A DNA stretch of 7,508 nucleotides from Spirochaetaceae bacterium (GTDB lineage: Bacteria > Spirochaetota > Spirochaetia > Treponematales > Breznakiellaceae): positions 1-7,508 of the forward strand of contig JAITAE010000124.1 of the NCBI GenBank assembly GCA_031284295.1. The letters run 5' to 3'. Below, piece after piece: positions 5,725 through 7,508 of the stretch. The notes under the pieces are model-generated. The model was not told the origin of the DNA. It worked only from the letters and a program-made list of their open reading frames with translations, and made no database searches. The first letter of the stretch is position 1, and each line of letters opens with the position of its first letter. The position numbers and the translations under genes are program-made.

Positions 5725-5766
5725 CATTATTCCCCATTGCTCATTCCCCATTGCTCATTGTTCATC
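5725..5766 (-). repeat. Six heptamers of an AATGRGS-like tandem repeat across the aspA stop
   Basis: Reading the minus strand, 5766-5725 divides into six 7-base units: GATGAAC, AATGAGC, AATGGGG, AATGAGC, AATGGGG, AATAATG. Four central units form an exact 14-base unit repeated twice (plus strand 5731-5744 and 5745-5758). The aspA TGA stop lies inside the first heptamer. The pattern resembles the short tandem heptanucleotide repeats known from filamentous cyanobacteria and some other bacteria. Confidence 0.75.
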
Positions 5767-7165
5767 CCCGCCCTGTTGACGGAGCGTTGAGCCGGGCCGC
5801 CGCCAGTTTTTCAAGAATTTCGTTTGCTGGGCGACCGGAGGAATCCGTGATTATCCGGCTGACCGTATCGTAGCCTATAAGCGGGGCGTAGGCGGCGGCA
5901 AAGTACGGGGCGGCTTCCAGGTTCGCTTTGCAGCGTTCAGGGTTCGCCGTCAAGGTTTCGACACATTTTGTCCTGAACAGAAACACCGTCCTGTCCAGCA
6001 GGCTGAGGCTTTCCAGCAGCGCGTCGGCAATCAGCGGCACAAGCGCGTTCAATTCGAATTCGCCGCGGGAGGCGGCGGCGCATACGCTGTAATCGTTGGC
6101 CTGAACCTTGATTGCGGCCTGCATCGTCATTTCCGCGATCACGGGGTTTACCTTGCCCGGCATTATCGTGCTGCCCGCCTGCACGGGCGCAAGTTTAAGC
6201 TCCCCTATGCCCCCCGCAGGCCCGCTGTTCATCAGCCTGAAGTCCCCCGCTATCTTCATCAGATTGACGGAAAGCGCCTTCAACAGGCCGGAAACCTCGA
6301 CAAACACATCGTTATTCTGCGTTATGTCCATCGGGTACTCCGAAAGCGCCAGCCCTATCCCCGTCAATTCACGGAGTTTTTCGATGATGCCAAACTGATA
6401 CTTGTGGTGGAGCGCGCGCTGTTCCCTGTCATCCGCGCTCAGCAAGCCCACCGCGGCGCCGCCGATGTTTACCTGCCGGAGCCGTTCCTCGACCTTGTAA
6501 AGCCGCCAGCGGTCGCGGGCTATGCCCTGCGCGTAAGCGCCGAACTCCGCGCCGAGCGTAACGGGAACCGCGTCCATCAACTCCGTGCGGCCAAGTTTTT
6601 TTATCCCGTCGTATTCATTCTCTTTTTTCTGCAAGGCTTCCTGTAACATTGCGCACGAATCGCTTAGCTCGCGGAGCAGCAGGATTGACGCTATGCGCAG
6701 CGCGGTGGGGTACACGTCATTCGTGGACTGCCCGCGGTTCACGTCGTCAAGCGGGTGGATAATGTCGTAGGCGCCCGGCTTTTCGCCCAGCCTGAGCAGT
6801 GCAAGGTTTGCGATCACCTCGTTTACATTCATGTTTGTAGAAGTGCCGGCCCCGCCCTGCAGCGCGTCCGTGATGAAGGCGCCGTTGAACAGCCCGGTAT
6901 CGTCCTCACACGCGAGCAGTTCATCGCAGGCCGCGGCAACCGCGCCGAACTTTTTCGCTCCAGCCTCGCTGTTCAAAACACTTTTTTCCAGGTTTGCCCA
7001 TGTAAGCGCGGCGGCCTTTTTCACGGTAACTATCGCACGGAGGAGGCGCGGGTTCGTCTTCCTGTAATTCAGCGCGAAGTTGTCCCTGGCCCTCAGGCTG
7101 TGTATGCCGTACAACGCATCGTCCGGCAGTCTAAGTTCCCCCAGTATGTCGCTTTCTGTACGCAT
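5762..7165 (-). CDS. aspA: Aspartate ammonia-lyase (aspartase)
   Basis: Reversibly converts L-aspartate to fumarate and ammonia; cytoplasmic homotetramer of the fumarase/aspartase superfamily. From the chosen ATG it has 467 residues, the usual length. Visible family regions: GGAGTSTNMNVNEV (104-117), GQSTNDVYPT (145-154), GRTELMDAVPVTLG (192-205), and the signature GSTIMPGKVNPV (331-342) with the catalytic Ser first (S332) and Lys338/Asn340 kept. GGAGTS and STND fit aspartase better than fumarase, which has SGTQSN and SSND in these places. The second signature Ser is Thr, a mild change. A frame-consistent TTG at 7204 would add 13 residues, but the family begins near this ATG and the TTG belongs to a good -35 box. 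No Shine-Dalgarno precedes the ATG. The stop falls within a heptamer repeat, and the last ten or so residues (after LAAARL) are not conserved-looking. It appears to be a separate transcription unit from the TRAP operon. Confidence 0.92.
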   Translation of the reverse strand: MRTESDILGELRLPDDALYGIHSLRARDNFALNYRKTNPRLLRAIVTVKKAAALTWANLEKSVLNSEAGAKKFGAVAAACDELLACEDDTGLFNGAFITDALQGGAGTSTNMNVNEVIANLALLRLGEKPGAYDIIHPLDDVNRGQSTNDVYPTALRIASILLLRELSDSCAMLQEALQKKENEYDGIKKLGRTELMDAVPVTLGAEFGAYAQGIARDRWRLYKVEERLRQVNIGGAAVGLLSADDREQRALHHKYQFGIIEKLRELTGIGLALSEYPMDITQNNDVFVEVSGLLKALSVNLMKIAGDFRLMNSGPAGGIGELKLAPVQAGSTIMPGKVNPVIAEMTMQAAIKVQANDYSVCAAASRGEFELNALVPLIADALLESLSLLDRTVFLFRTKCVETLTANPERCKANLEAAPYFAAAYAPLIGYDTVSRIITDSSGRPANEILEKLAAARLNAPSTGRG

Positions 7166-7175
7166 AATTTCATTA

Positions 7176-7204
7176 AATATATCGTAGATCCGCGTTCCTG
7201 ACAA
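7176..7204 (-). promoter_or_regulatory. Sigma-70-type promoter of aspA giving a near-leaderless mRNA
   Basis: On the minus strand, TTGTCA (7204-7199, 5/6 to TTGACA) is followed after exactly 17 bases by TATATT (7181-7176, 5/6 to TATAAT). The aspA ATG begins at 7165, only 10 bases beyond the -10 box. A normal initiation point 6-8 bases after the -10 leaves a leader of about 3-5 bases. This accounts for the missing Shine-Dalgarno site. Confidence 0.6.
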
Positions 7205-7508
7205 CCCGCCCCACCAGTGGGTTTAAAGTCCGCTCCGCGGTAGCATACCCCAGCGGCTTTAACATACGCGGGTACGTCAGTTGTTGTCCCTGCAATTAGC
7301 TAGGTTCACAATGATTCTTAATACAAAGGGGGGCGCTGTTTTCCATACCGCCTTCGGCACATAGGGGCCTAATCGTCGCGCCCCCCTCGCTACAGCCCCG
7401 CTGCGCGGGTCTTCCGCTACCCCCAGCCCGATAACGGCGCGCGAAACATTGAGCGCGTACAGTCAAAGATGCCGCAGGCTGTGGCGCTGGACCAGGCCGC
7501 TGTTTAGA
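7205..7508. other. Upstream intergenic region of aspA with GC-rich structure; no gene recognised
   Basis: About 300 bases with no gene I can name. From the aspA side it holds the small palindrome CCCAC-CA-GTGGG (7210-7221), 6 bases from the -35 box; a stem-loop with arms 7223-7234 and 7252-7262 (TTAAAGTCCGCT against AGCGGCTTTAA, one bulge); an AT-richer spacer at about 7290-7327; and a GC-rich element at 7328-7409. Minus-strand frames stay open for up to about 70 codons from the right edge, but they have no start codon with a ribosome site and no family resemblance. A gene fragment entering from the right is not excluded. Confidence 0.55.
7328..7409. repeat. GC-rich structured element with a 9-base inverted repeat
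   Basis: Perfect arms GGGGGGCGC (7328-7336) and GCGCCCCCC (7378-7386) enclose 41 bases that contain a GCC-TTC-GGC mini-hairpin (7350-7358). Next to it is CCCGC-TGC-GCGGG (7397-7409). On the minus strand the large stem is followed by TTTGTATT, so it could end a transcript arriving from the right. It could also be a dispersed intergenic repeat or a structured RNA; the window holds only one copy. Confidence 0.5.

Larger units (their letters stand above)
5442..5761 (-). other. Intergenic leader between aspA and dctP; no gene seen
   Basis: This 320-base gap holds, in order of minus-strand transcription: a heptamer repeat beginning at the aspA stop, a possible aspA terminator (5700-5722), a GC-rich 10-base-pair hairpin (5645-5668), a small inverted pair GACCC/GGGTC (5582-5586 and 5597-5601), an AT-rich promoter-like zone (about 5487-5536), a palindrome (5474-5486) and the dctP ribosome binding site (5450-5454). 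An 81-codon minus frame at 5492-5737 runs through all of these, has no family resemblance and is not accepted as a gene. Confidence 0.7.

Noticed and set aside
5492..5737. 81-codon minus-strand frame upstream of dctP.
   Set aside because: It runs through the terminator, hairpin and promoter-like zone and has no recognisable domain.
7166..7204. TTG at 7204 as the aspA start.
   Set aside because: The family N-terminus begins at the ATG at 7165, no ribosome site precedes the TTG, and the TTG is part of a -35 box.
7410..7508. Short plus-strand frame ending at TAG near 7507.
   Set aside because: It has no credible start or ribosome site and no family resemblance.

Overview
The window carries a sugar-acid catabolic operon and an ammonia-lyase gene, all on the minus strand, plus the 3' end of an unrelated plus-strand gene at the left edge. 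The coding DNA is moderately GC-rich, ribosome binding sites are of the GGAGG type, and the solute-binding protein is a lipoprotein. Together with a glycosyltransferase fragment this suits a host-associated anaerobe such as a spirochaete (Treponema-like), but sequence alone does not settle the phylum and a Gram-positive host is not excluded.

Layout, left to right: (1) 3-257 (+), AT-rich C-terminal fragment of a probable GT8 glycosyltransferase. (2) 258-542, a gap between convergent genes filled with palindromes and stem-loops, including a strong tandem palindrome and a bidirectional-looking terminator. (3) 543-1637 (-), 2-keto-3-deoxygluconate (KDG) kinase; 1637-2293 (-), KDPG aldolase; 2351-3640 (-), TRAP large permease; 3637-4119 (-), TRAP small permease. 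(4) 4120-4421, a gene-free stretch with five successive stem-loops. (5) 4422-5441 (-), TRAP solute-binding lipoprotein. (6) 5442-5761, leader with a palindromic operator candidate, a GC-rich hairpin, a possible aspA terminator and a heptamer repeat. (7) 5762-7165 (-), aspartate ammonia-lyase. (8) 7166-7508, the aspA promoter and a GC-rich structured intergenic element.

Transcription of the operon runs dctP, dctQ, dctM, eda, kdgK. The lipoprotein would capture a sugar acid outside the membrane, DctQM would import it with a cation gradient, KDG kinase would phosphorylate KDG to KDPG, and the aldolase would split KDPG into pyruvate and glyceraldehyde 3-phosphate. No isomerase, oxidoreductase or dehydratase is present, so either KDG itself is imported or the upstream steps are encoded elsewhere. 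dctQ/dctM and eda/kdgK overlap at stop/start and are probably translationally coupled. The stem-loop-rich gap after dctP fits the usual need for more binding protein than permease. The aspartase (aspartate to fumarate plus ammonia) has its own promoter, apparently giving a nearly leaderless mRNA.

No wholly new system is evident. The points most worth a second look are the non-coding ones: the near-leaderless aspA promoter, the stem-loop arrays, the double palindrome at 353-388, and the heptamer repeat that supplies the aspA stop codon. In the proteins, the substrate-specificity residue of the aldolase stands out.
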